Part shown: one piece after another, positions 47,046-55,282 of the stretch | Layout: every line of letters starts with the position of its first letter | Numbering within the stretch: position 1 is the first letter of the stretch | Source: an uncultured Nitrosomonadales bacterium | GTDB taxonomy: Bacteria; Pseudomonadota; Gammaproteobacteria; Burkholderiales; Methylophilaceae | Assembly (NCBI GenBank): GCA_913048465.1 | Contig: CAJWVO010000005.1 | Span: forward strand, 1-64,000 | Direction of reading: 5' to 3' | DNA: 64,000 bases | Position numbers and translations under genes: made by a program | Notes under the pieces: model-generated | What the model saw: only the letters and a program-made list of their open reading frames with translations | Told to the model about the DNA's origin: nothing | The model's database searches: none

Positions 47046-48664
47046 TGATTCAAAAGTTTGAATGGGAATGGAATGTTCCTGAAGAAATAAATATTGGTCA
47101 GCTATGTTCGTCTATCCATCTTGGAACGGAATTTGAAAATAAGTTGGCCATGATTGTTGAGAATGATGAGCTTGGCACTGACCAAATTAGCTTCAAAGAA
47201 TTGGCCATAAAGACGAATCAGTTTGCTCAATGTCTGATCAATTTAGGGTTACAAAGTGAAGACAGAGTTCTTATTCGTCTACCAAATTCTCTTGACTATC
47301 CCATCTCTTTTTTAGGCGCCATGAAGGCGGGATATGTTTCCGTACCAACTTCAACTTTATTAACAGCAGAAGAGGTCGTTTACTTAGCTAATGATTCTCA
47401 AGCCACTGCTTTGGTCACGGATAAATCAATGTGGAAATCTTTACAAGAGCACAACCTTCCTCCACAACTGAAATATATTTTCTTGACAGGGGTTGGGGAT
47501 GTTGAAAAGTCAGATAAATTTCATATTTTTGATATGCGACAAGAAATCGACAAAATAAAAACGATTGATTTTTCTATTAATACCAAGGCGAATGATCCGG
47601 CATATCTAGTCTACACCTCGGGCACTACAGGCTATCCAAAGGGGGTTTTACATGCCCATCGAGCTATTATTGGGAGAAAGCCTGCATCACAATATTGGTT
47701 CGACTTTGAAGGCAAAGATGATCGTATTGTTCACTCAGGAAAATTTAATTGGACTTATGTTTTGGGATCTGGGTTGATGGATCCACTACATCTAGGAAAA
47801 ACTATCGTAGTTTATGAAGGAAAAAATCATGCAGACACATGGATGAAGTTGATCCAAAAACACAACGCTACAATTTTTATTGGAGTCCCAACGATTTATC
47901 GACAGATCTTACAAAAGACTGAATTTAAGGCTGAAGATGTTCCGTCATTAAGGTATTGTATGAGTGCTGGTGAGCATTTATCTGATGAAGTGCTAAATCA
48001 ATGGAGAGACAGATTTAACCAAGATATATTTGAAGCGGTAGGTATGTCAGAATTTTCATATTATCTTTCTGAGAATAAATATAACCCCATTCGTCCAGGT
48101 TCAGCAGGATTTCCTCAACCAGGACACGATATTAAATTAATAAACCCTGAAACCTTAGAAGAAGTTAAAACAAGGGAAGAGGGGATGATATGTGTTCCTG
48201 ATAGTGACCCAGGTTTATTTTTAAGGTATTGGAATTTACCTGAAGAAACCGACAAATATTTACATAGTGGTTGGTTTTTTACAGGTGATTATGCGAAATA
48301 TGATGAGGATGGCTATATTTGGTTTTTGGGAAGAAAAGACGACATCATTAAAAGCTTCGGTTATCGTGTGTCTCCATATGAAATTGAGCGAGTATTTAAA
48401 TCTCATCCTGATGTGGCGGATTGTGCAGCAATTGGGGAAGAAATTGAAAAAGATAAATTATTAGTTGTGACTTATATTCTGCCACATGAAGGCAAACAGC
48501 CAGATCCTAATGAGCTTCTAAAATTTGGACAAAATCATTTAGCTGCTTACAAAGCTCCAAAAACAATTTACATTGCCCATGAATTTCCTAAAACTAAAAA
48601 TGGTAAAATATTAAGAAAATATATTGATAAATCTATTGCAGTCTCTCAATCAACGGTTCGCTAA
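47045..48664 (+). CDS. Acyl-CoA synthetase (AMP-forming)
   Basis: 539 residues of the ANL superfamily. The AMP-binding P-loop YTSGTTGYPKG is near residue 193, the A5 motif EAVGMSE near 330, GDYAKYDEDGYIWFLGRKDD near 418, and the adenylation Lys in KTKNGKILRKY near 520. The sequence resembles benzoate/medium-chain type ligases rather than PrpE. In this setting it may activate propionate or a C5 dicarboxylate such as mesaconate or itaconate. That choice is inference. It has a TAATG overlap with lyase C and fumarase 3 bases downstream. Confidence 0.82.
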   Translation: MIQKFEWEWNVPEEINIGQLCSSIHLGTEFENKLAMIVENDELGTDQISFKELAIKTNQFAQCLINLGLQSEDRVLIRLPNSLDYPISFLGAMKAGYVSVPTSTLLTAEEVVYLANDSQATALVTDKSMWKSLQEHNLPPQLKYIFLTGVGDVEKSDKFHIFDMRQEIDKIKTIDFSINTKANDPAYLVYTSGTTGYPKGVLHAHRAIIGRKPASQYWFDFEGKDDRIVHSGKFNWTYVLGSGLMDPLHLGKTIVVYEGKNHADTWMKLIQKHNATIFIGVPTIYRQILQKTEFKAEDVPSLRYCMSAGEHLSDEVLNQWRDRFNQDIFEAVGMSEFSYYLSENKYNPIRPGSAGFPQPGHDIKLINPETLEEVKTREEGMICVPDSDPGLFLRYWNLPEETDKYLHSGWFFTGDYAKYDEDGYIWFLGRKDDIIKSFGYRVSPYEIERVFKSHPDVADCAAIGEEIEKDKLLVVTYILPHEGKQPDPNELLKFGQNHLAAYKAPKTIYIAHEFPKTKNGKILRKYIDKSIAVSQSTVR

Positions 48665-48667
48665 ACT

Positions 48668-50155
48668 ATGATTAAAAACCAAGATATTATTTCTAGCGTC
48701 AGTGACGCATTGCAGTACATATCCTATTATCACTCCGAAGATTTTATTCAAGCGATGACCGCGGCATACCAGAAGGAACAATCAAAACCAGCTAAAGATG
48801 CCATGTTACAAATATTAACGAGTTCTAAATTATCAGCTTTGGGTAAGAGACCACTGTGTCAAGACACTGGTATTGTGACTATTTTTGTTGAGGTCGGCAT
48901 GGATGTGGAATTTGAGGGTGACCAGACAATCGATGATTTAATCAATCAGGGTGTTGCCGAGGCTTATTTAAATCCTGAAAATCCCCTAAGGGCTTCAATT
49001 GTTGAGGATCCATTAGGGTTAAGAAAAAATACGAAGAATAATACACCTGCCGTGATTCATACTCGACTGGTTAAAGGTCGTTCGATAGACTTTAAGATTG
49101 CAGCCAAGGGTGGCGGGTCAGAGAATAAAGCGCATTTAAAAATGATGAATCCATCTGATGATTTGGTGGGTTACATTCTTGATCTCATTCCCACTTTAGG
49201 TGCCGGTTGGTGTCCGCCAGGTGTTCTAGGAATAGGTGTTGGCGGCACCGCAGAAAAAGCTGTAATTATGGCGAAAGAGTCTTTAATGGAATCCATTGAT
49301 ATCCAAAATCTAATAGATAGAGGGGCTAAATCAAGGGTGGATGAATTAAGACTTGAATTGTATGAAAAAATTAATCAGCTTGGAATTGGGGCTCAAGGCC
49401 TTGGAGGTCTCACCACTGTCTTGGATGTAAAAATTAATGACTTTCCAACGCATGCGGCATCGCTTCCGGTTGCTATTATTCCAAATTGTGCGGCCACAAG
49501 ACACATTCACTTTAAACTTAATGGAAACGGTCCTGCTGAGTTTGTTCCACTCAGCTTAGACTTTTATCCTAAAGAAGAATGGCAACCGAATGAGAATGCG
49601 ATTGCAGTTGATCTTGATTCATTAACAAAAGAGCGGATGAGTCAATTTAAAGCAGGCGATACTTTATTGCTCAATGGAAAAATATTTACCGCCAGGGATG
49701 CTGCGCATAAACGTATTGAGTCTATGATTGTTAATGGTGAACAGCTTCCAGTGGATTTAAAAAATAGAGTGATCTATTACGTTGGTCCAGTTGATCCCAT
49801 TCAAGATGAGGCAGTCGGACCAGCAGGTCCCACAACGGCAACCAGGATGGATAAATTTACTGAATCTATTCTTAATCAAGAGGTGATCGGTATGATTGGC
49901 AAAGCCGAAAGGGGTCAGCAAACAATTGAGATGATTAAGAAAAATAAAGCGATTTATATGATTGCGGTTGGTGGCGCAGCATTTCTAGTTTCCAAAGCAA
50001 TTAAAAAAGCGAAAAAAATAGCTTTTGAAGATCTCGGTATGGAGGCTATTTATGAATTTGAGGTGAAAGATATGCCTGTTACTGTGGCTGTCGATCAAGA
50101 GGGAAATTCAATTCACACGAGTGGCCCCAAACAATGGAGAATCATTTCTCAATAA
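48668..50155 (+). CDS. fumA: Fumarate hydratase, class I (iron-sulfur)
   Basis: 495-residue class I fumarase. Cluster ligands are expected in RPLCQDTG near residue 60 and PNCAATRHIHF near 278, and GPAGPTTATRMD near 383 belongs to the C-terminal beta-domain. It hydrates fumarate to malate. As the last gene of the gntR operon it completes succinate-to-malate conversion with Sdh, feeding malic enzyme or Mqo. Related class I enzymes also hydrate mesaconate, which would suit the CoA-lyase context. Confidence 0.94.
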   Translation: MIKNQDIISSVSDALQYISYYHSEDFIQAMTAAYQKEQSKPAKDAMLQILTSSKLSALGKRPLCQDTGIVTIFVEVGMDVEFEGDQTIDDLINQGVAEAYLNPENPLRASIVEDPLGLRKNTKNNTPAVIHTRLVKGRSIDFKIAAKGGGSENKAHLKMMNPSDDLVGYILDLIPTLGAGWCPPGVLGIGVGGTAEKAVIMAKESLMESIDIQNLIDRGAKSRVDELRLELYEKINQLGIGAQGLGGLTTVLDVKINDFPTHAASLPVAIIPNCAATRHIHFKLNGNGPAEFVPLSLDFYPKEEWQPNENAIAVDLDSLTKERMSQFKAGDTLLLNGKIFTARDAAHKRIESMIVNGEQLPVDLKNRVIYYVGPVDPIQDEAVGPAGPTTATRMDKFTESILNQEVIGMIGKAERGQQTIEMIKKNKAIYMIAVGGAAFLVSKAIKKAKKIAFEDLGMEAIYEFEVKDMPVTVAVDQEGNSIHTSGPKQWRIISQ

Positions 50156-50161
50156 GTTTTG

Positions 50162-50422
50162 TTACTTTGGCTTGTATTGATTGCTCGCATATGCGTTAGA
50201 AGTCAAAAATCCACGTTTTTTTTGGTGCTTTAAACCAATCTCTTTGACTCTTTTTCTCCATAAGACGTAAGAAGATCGTTTGAGATTTTTTTGCATGAGA
50301 CGCATGACTTCATTTTCAGTTAAGCCATATTGTTTGAAAATAGCATCAAATGGGGTTCTGTCTTCCCAGGCCATTTCGATAAGTCGAGATAGATCTTCTG
50401 GATTCATTGTTGATTTAGTCAT
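50162..50422 (-). CDS. TIGR03643 family protein
   Basis: 86 residues with the family pattern IEMAWEDRTPFDAIFKQYGLTENEVMRLMQKNLKRSSYVLWRKRV in segments from residue 16 to 60, a helix-turn-helix-like fold. The function is unknown. In other bacteria it sits with cfa-type methyltransferases and DUF proteins, as here. It is the last gene of that coupled operon. Confidence 0.85.
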   Translation of the reverse strand: MTKSTMNPEDLSRLIEMAWEDRTPFDAIFKQYGLTENEVMRLMQKNLKRSSYVLWRKRVKEIGLKHQKKRGFLTSNAYASNQYKPK

Positions 50423-51050
50423 TTAGTATGTAGGTGATGACGTTATCATCTTTTAAATAAGATTTAAGTTTGATCCATTTTTTTGAATTTTGTTCGTACC
50501 AAAGTTCGATGTGAAATTTTTCATCCTGATCATTAGTAGCACGAAGGGTGAATTTATTGGCTAAAAACGTATTTGTTTTGGTCTTCACTTCTTCGTCTTC
50601 ATCCTTTGAGAATGATAATTTAAAAATTTCACCATCTTGAGGATTGATAGCAAGATTCTGTTCTGTAAATTGAATATCCCAATACCGGAAGGTTTGTGAA
50701 CACGCTGGGTGATTGTAATCTTTATCATTTACCTTAATTTTGAAAAATGCAGAGTCCGCAAGGCTTGATAATTCAAAAAAATCTGCGCCATCTTGAGTTT
50801 CGCTTTCTAATTGAACTAGACAATTATCTTTATATACTTCTGTTGCTGTATGACGGTACTTATAGGCCGGAATAAACCATAACTTCACGTCGAATTGAGC
50901 TTTATTACTAATCGTATCGTTTTGTACATTAAATTCATGAAAACCAATATCCTTGTCATTCAATTGGACTTGGAAATTTATTTGATCAGCATAGACGCTA
51001 CAGCACAATAGCATCATAGAAAAAAAACTTATGACTCTTTGGGTAACCAT
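50415..51050 (-). CDS. DUF6134 family secreted protein
   Basis: 211 residues with a signal peptide (cleavage after VYA, about residue 21) and mostly beta-strand pattern. Two Cys (CLVQL near 75 and HPACSQ near 117) could form a disulfide. It resembles DUF6134, a lipid-barrel-like family found beside cfa-type genes. It overlaps the genes before and after. A role in handling modified lipids is only inferred from neighbours. Confidence 0.65.
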   Translation of the reverse strand: MVTQRVISFFSMMLLCCSVYADQINFQVQLNDKDIGFHEFNVQNDTISNKAQFDVKLWFIPAYKYRHTATEVYKDNCLVQLESETQDGADFFELSSLADSAFFKIKVNDKDYNHPACSQTFRYWDIQFTEQNLAINPQDGEIFKLSFSKDEDEEVKTKTNTFLANKFTLRATNDQDEKFHIELWYEQNSKKWIKLKSYLKDDNVITYILND

Positions 51051-51796
51051 GGCAGGATTGAATTAGTGGATTGAATGTATTTTTTATATTTTGGTTTACG
51101 ATTAATAATGGTTTCTTCCATTAAACCTGCTCCAGAAAACTTAAAGAGGAAGTAGGTCATTAAAAGGGGAGAAATGATGATAAAAATATGTCCAAATTGA
51201 ATTGCATTAACAAAAATACCCCATGTGATTAACAACTCACCAAAATAATTAGGATGTCTCGAGTATCTCCACAAGCCTGAATTACACACCTCGCCTGACG
51301 CGTTGGTTTTTTTGAATTTATACAGTTGGTAATCAGCTATGGTCTCATAAAGTATGCCAATAGCTATCATAAGGTAACTCAGCGGCATCAGAAAATTCCA
51401 CCCTTGCTCATGTATGGGATTGAATATGTAATACAGTGGATAAGAAATGATTAGCGCTAAAGAAGCCTGGAAGATGAAGATGATAAATAAGCTTTTCAAG
51501 GGAAAATGAGGTGAGTAATTACGGCGTATATCTTGATAACGGGAATCTTCAGGCTTATTTGCATTTCTGATACATAAATAAGCAGACAATCGCACCGCCC
51601 AGATAACAAGCAATACATAGATCATCCACTGGTTATCAGAAATACTATTAGTTTGGGCAAAACAGGCGATGTTGATGATGAAGAATAGGCTCCACATGGA
51701 GTCAACAATGTTTACATTAGTTTTTACGAAGGAATAAATCCATCCTACCAAGCCAAACAACAAAGAAAATAGTAATGCGTCTAAATAAACGTTCAT
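51029..51796 (-). CDS. DUF1295 domain membrane protein (steroid-reductase-like)
   Basis: 255 residues with 6-7 membrane segments and the conserved C-terminal signature GLWRYSRHPNYFGELLIWG-like block near residue 188, including KYKKYIQSTN. DUF1295 is related to 5-alpha steroid reductases and isoprenylcysteine methyltransferases. In this operon it may reduce or modify an unusual fatty acid, but no activity is established. It directly follows the DUF2878 gene with no spacer. Confidence 0.85.
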   Translation of the reverse strand: MNVYLDALLFSLLFGLVGWIYSFVKTNVNIVDSMWSLFFIINIACFAQTNSISDNQWMIYVLLVIWAVRLSAYLCIRNANKPEDSRYQDIRRNYSPHFPLKSLFIIFIFQASLALIISYPLYYIFNPIHEQGWNFLMPLSYLMIAIGILYETIADYQLYKFKKTNASGEVCNSGLWRYSRHPNYFGELLITWGIFVNAIQFGHIFIIISPLLMTYFLFKFSGAGLMEETIINRKPKYKKYIQSTNSILPWLPKES

Positions 51797-52294
51797 TTAT
51801 TTGCCTTTTGCATAAAATTTAAATAAAACTGGCGTTACTACAGCCCAGCTCAAAGCTAAAATATATAGGGTGTATTCATGACTCAGAGTAATTGCTCCTA
51901 GTTTTTCTCCAGCCAGATAAGCCAGAGGTCCACCGATAAGACCAAAAAAGATTTGAAGTGCAGGTTTATTTTGCAACCAGGCAAGAGAATGGTTAATGGT
52001 TAAAGCAAAAGATATCCATAAACCAATGATCCAAATAGGAGAATAAAAATCAATAAAAACAATATTATATATAATAAAATTAAAGTATTTTAGAAGTCCA
52101 TCATGAATGAATCCAATAACGATCGCTAAAACAATCAGGATGCAGTCAGCAAATAATTTTTTACCATGGAGATTTTGGAGTGTTAATAAACAAAAACCCA
52201 ACAGTGCGCCATATAACGAGTCATGAGCAGCGGAGAGAATAAAGATAAACCAGATACTCTGAAACAGAACAAAGTTTATTAGCTTATGTTTCAT
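51797..52294 (-). CDS. DUF2878 family membrane protein
   Basis: 165 residues with five or more membrane segments and the GPLAYLAGEKLGAI motif near residue 120 that marks DUF2878. Function unknown. Its ATG overlaps the upstream methyltransferase stop as ATGA, so it is co-translated with it. Confidence 0.8.
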   Translation of the reverse strand: MKHKLINFVLFQSIWFIFILSAAHDSLYGALLGFCLLTLQNLHGKKLFADCILIVLAIVIGFIHDGLLKYFNFIIYNIVFIDFYSPIWIIGLWISFALTINHSLAWLQNKPALQIFFGLIGGPLAYLAGEKLGAITLSHEYTLYILALSWAVVTPVLFKFYAKGK

Positions 52295-53319
52295 TTAGAA
52301 AAAAGGTAATGAGCAACCATCCATTCTTGACCTTGGTCGTAATTCCAAAGTTCCTCACAGGCCATAAAAAATATCCTCCACCTTTGTAGCCAAAGTTCTG
52401 CTTGATCAGACCCATAACAGTCTTTGAAGATATTTATGATTTCTGTTTTATTTTTATCTGTATTATTCAGCCACTCTCGAGCTGTTTTGGCATAATGAGT
52501 TCCGTCCCAAAGCCATTGTTGCTCTATCTTAAGAGAGTTTTGAAAGTAAAGGGGAAGATCAATTGACGGCATCATACCCCCTGAAAAAAAATATTGGCTC
52601 ATCCAGTCATTGTCATCTTTAACCTGGAACAAATAAGCCGCACTTTTATGCACAAAGATATGTTTAAAGAATTTGCCGTCTTTTTTTAGCCAGTTTGAAA
52701 TTTTTTCATATAACGCAGCAAAGTTTCTCATGTGCTCAAACATCTCAACCGACACAATGCGATCAAACTTTAATTTTGTATCGAACTCTGTCATGTTGCA
52801 GGTAATAATTTTTACATTAGTCAGCTTTCTTTGTTTGGCCTGGCTCTCAATATATTTGCGTTGTGAGTGTGAGTTAGAAACGGCTGTAATTTTAGATTTA
52901 GGATATTTTTTTGCCATCCATAAGGTTAACGAACCCCATCCACATCCTAACTCAAGAATACGGTGACCATTTTTTAACTCCGCATGTTCACAAGTCTTTT
53001 TCAAAGCTAATTGTTCAGCGTCGTTTAAAGTTTTTGTCGAGTTGCTCCAGTAACATGAACTGTATTTTTTATTCATACCCAGTGAGTAATGATAAAAATC
53101 TGCTGGTACCTCGTAATGTTGGTCATTTGCTAAATTAGTGTCTACCGCAATAGGGGAGCGATTCATCGCATTTACAAATTTTATTTTGTGTTTTTGGAGA
53201 TTTTCTGGTCTATCAGAGCAAATTTCGGTTAAACGATCTTTTAATAGGCTTCTAATTCCGATTCTTATTAACCAGTCCGGCACTAATTTTTTTTCAGCAA
53301 GTTTTAAAGCAAATGACAT
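52291..53319 (-). CDS. Cyclopropane-fatty-acyl-phospholipid synthase-family methyltransferase
   Basis: 342 residues, SAM-dependent. The SAM-binding motif LELGCGWGSLTLWMA is near residue 120, and YSCAYWS-like SSCYWS near 84 belongs to the CFA family. It is shorter than E. coli Cfa (382) and lacks most of its N-terminal domain, as in the CfaB/UfaM group. It may put a methyl or methylene group on unsaturated acyl chains. With DUF1295 and DUF2878 partners, a methylated or furan fatty acid route is possible but unproven. Confidence 0.85.
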   Translation of the reverse strand: MSFALKLAEKKLVPDWLIRIGIRSLLKDRLTEICSDRPENLQKHKIKFVNAMNRSPIAVDTNLANDQHYEVPADFYHYSLGMNKKYSSCYWSNSTKTLNDAEQLALKKTCEHAELKNGHRILELGCGWGSLTLWMAKKYPKSKITAVSNSHSQRKYIESQAKQRKLTNVKIITCNMTEFDTKLKFDRIVSVEMFEHMRNFAALYEKISNWLKKDGKFFKHIFVHKSAAYLFQVKDDNDWMSQYFFSGGMMPSIDLPLYFQNSLKIEQQWLWDGTHYAKTAREWLNNTDKNKTEIINIFKDCYGSDQAELWLQRWRIFFMACEELWNYDQGQEWMVAHYLFSK

Positions 53320-53622
53320 ATGAGTATTCTTGGTAAATTATTAGACATATTAATCATAATGAAAATAATTTTTTTGTGTGCGATTGAGTATAAAAAGATT
53401 AATTATTTTTTTAATTTAAAGAGGCCCAGGAGAGATGTAGGGCCTCAGAGATGCAACAGTATGTGGATACCGTCACTTTTTTTGCCAACCTGCTTATGGC
53501 AAAAAACCATTAAATATGTAAGGTTATTATACCTTAAAAAAACCATTCAATTTATATGGTTATCTATCATCTAGTTAAATATTCAGATAATATAAATATT
53601 GGATCTTAGAAAGGACTGCAAT
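53320..53622. other. Non-coding region with three hairpins and a direct repeat
   Basis: 303 bases between two divergent genes, no supported gene. Stem 1: GAGGCCC (53421-53427) with GGGCCTC (53440-53446). Stem 2: TTTTTTGCCA (53478-53487) with TGGCAAAAAA (53497-53506). Stem 3: TAAGGT (53519-53524) with ACCTTA (53531-53536). A block starting AAAAAACCATT at 53501 recurs imperfectly from 53538. The order of T and A around stem 2 is opposite to a terminator. A small RNA, panB leader or operator cluster are options. Confidence 0.45.
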
Positions 53623-54426
53623 ATGAGTGTTTTGGAATCATTTAAAAAATTAAAAGCAGATGGTCAGAAAATTGTTGTTGTAACGTCATATGAGTATTGG
53701 AGCGCAAAAATTCTCAATGACACAGACATTAACGGGATTCTGATCGGTGATGACCTGTCTATGGTTATTCATGGAAATGAAAATACCATTAACTGTGATG
53801 TCGAGACTATCGCCATGCATACCCGAGCGGTAAAGAAGGGCGCAAAAGATAAATTTCTGATTGCTGCCATGCCATTTATGAGTACAAGAAAGGGTTTGTA
53901 TGACGCCTTAGATAATGTCGAAATCTTAACGAAGGCGGGTGCTAATGCTCTTAAGATTGAGGGTGTGGATGGCAACGAAGAGCTCTACGCTCATTTGTCT
54001 GAATCAGGCATACCTACGATAGGCCATATTGGCTTAACTCCAACGCATCATAATGCGATTGGTGGGTTTAAACCTCAAGGCAAGACAAAAGAAAGTGAAC
54101 TAAAAATTATCGAAGAAGCAAAAACACTAGAAGAACTTGGATGCATTGCCATTGTTCTGGAAGCTGTGCCACGACATGTTGGAGCGGCTGTTCGAGATGC
54201 TGTGGCGATTCCTGTGGTGGGTGTTGGCGCTGGCCTTGACGTAGACGGTCAAGCACTGGTGCTTCCAGATATGTTAGGTTTTTGTACTGACTTCAAACCA
54301 AGGTTTGTGAGAACCTATTTAAATGGCGCAGAGCTTATTACCAAAGCAGTTAATCAATTTGCAGCGGATGTCCATTCCGGAGCATTTCCTTCGGAAGCTG
54401 AGACGTACCCACCTGCTAAGAAATAA
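53623..54426 (+). CDS. panB: 3-Methyl-2-oxobutanoate hydroxymethyltransferase
   Basis: First step of pantothenate synthesis: transfers a hydroxymethyl group from 5,10-methylene-THF to ketoisovalerate. About 267 residues with VTSYEYWSAKI near residue 21, the metal site GDDLSMVIHG, KIEGVDG, and PVVGVGAG. The ATG at 53623 has AAAGGA 7 bases upstream, so I reject a TTG 24 bases earlier. panC is not adjacent, unlike the usual panBC pair. A hairpin ends the gene. Confidence 0.93.
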   Translation: MSVLESFKKLKADGQKIVVVTSYEYWSAKILNDTDINGILIGDDLSMVIHGNENTINCDVETIAMHTRAVKKGAKDKFLIAAMPFMSTRKGLYDALDNVEILTKAGANALKIEGVDGNEELYAHLSESGIPTIGHIGLTPTHHNAIGGFKPQGKTKESELKIIEEAKTLEELGCIAIVLEAVPRHVGAAVRDAVAIPVVGVGAGLDVDGQALVLPDMLGFCTDFKPRFVRTYLNGAELITKAVNQFAADVHSGAFPSEAETYPPAKK

Positions 54427-54432
54427 ATAATT

Positions 54433-54458
54433 CAGGGAGCATACATTCTTGCTCCCTG
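54433..54458. terminator. Bidirectional-type hairpin between panB and cyclo-ligase gene
   Basis: Nine-bp arms CAGGGAGCA and TGCTCCCTG with an 8-base loop lie between the convergent panB and cyclo-ligase genes. The minus-strand side is followed by a T-rich AATTATTTATTT, the plus side by few T, so termination is best supported for the minus strand. Confidence 0.75.
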
Positions 54459-54470
54459 TAATCTAAAAAA

Positions 54471-55049
54471 TTAATTATCTTTTTTAAAGTAATAAGTCGT
54501 TTGTGGTGTCACACAATGGGTTAGTGGAACATCATAATTATCGACATCCTCTAGAGGTTCACAAGGCTTAAAAAAACTCACCCCAACTCTCTTTACTTCA
54601 TCATGTAAAGATAAAAAAAGACGGTCATAGAATCCTCTGCCAAATCCAACCCGATGTCCTGTTGCATCAAAAGCTAAAAGCGGTGTGATCACTAACTCAA
54701 TATCGCTATCATTAGCCCATACGGGATTAATCGGCTCCGGAATATTATTCTTTATGAGTGCTGTTTTGGTGCTAGGGTCAAATTTGGCATTTTTTAACGT
54801 ATTGTTTGTGAAGTCAGTGATGGGAACAACGACATCGATATGATTTTCCCAGCAATATTCTATGATGGGTTTTGTGTTAATTTCACTTTTTTGATTAATT
54901 GTTAAAAAACAATGAATGCAGGTTGGCTTAAATTTTTTAATTAACTCAATTAGGTTGCGGATAATTTGAGAAGAATCTTCTTCAAATTGCAAAGAAGATA
55001 ATTCTTGACGTTTTTTTTGATAATTTTTCCTGGCAGTTTCTTTTTTCAA
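54471..55049 (-). CDS. 5-Formyltetrahydrofolate cyclo-ligase
   Basis: 192 residues. The ATP/folate motif GFGRGFYDRLF near residue 139 and VVPI near 89 are typical of the family (YgfA/Fau). It converts 5-formyl-THF to 5,10-methenyl-THF, returning this dead-end folate to the C1 pool also fed by Fhs. The start is probably TTG (MKKETARKN), since no ATG precedes the conserved RKNYQKKRQEL region. Confidence 0.9.
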   Translation of the reverse strand: MKKETARKNYQKKRQELSSLQFEEDSSQIIRNLIELIKKFKPTCIHCFLTINQKSEINTKPIIEYCWENHIDVVVPITDFTNNTLKNAKFDPSTKTALIKNNIPEPINPVWANDSDIELVITPLLAFDATGHRVGFGRGFYDRLFLSLHDEVKRVGVSFFKPCEPLEDVDNYDVPLTHCVTPQTTYYFKKDN

Positions 55050-55132
55050 ATTCTGTCTTTTAAACGATTAAGAATACCGGTAAATAGTACCATTAATAAA
55101 GGGCAATAAAACAAGGGAAAAAATTAAGATAT

Positions 55133-55208
55133 TGGCGTCCCCAAGGGGATTCGAACCCCTGTTGCCGCCGTGAAAGGGCAGTGTCCTAGGCCTCTAGACG
55201 ATGGGGAC
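55133..55208 (-). tRNA. tRNA-Glu (anticodon TTC)
   Basis: 76-nt tRNA on the minus strand with encoded CCA. It starts GTCCCCATCGTCTAGAGG, carries anticodon TTC in the loop CTTTCAC, and ends GGGGACGCCA. All arms pair. It lies between the SulP transporter and the cyclo-ligase gene. Confidence 0.97.
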
Positions 55209-55282
55209 ATCATTTAGAAGTCGGTATTCTACTATAAACTATTATGTTGTGCCAATATTTTATTCAGTTTAAACATTTTAAT

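Noticed and set aside
53320-53574. An 84-residue open frame between cfa-type gene and panB
   Set aside because: Its translation follows hairpins and repeats, has no ribosome site and no family pattern; the region looks non-coding.
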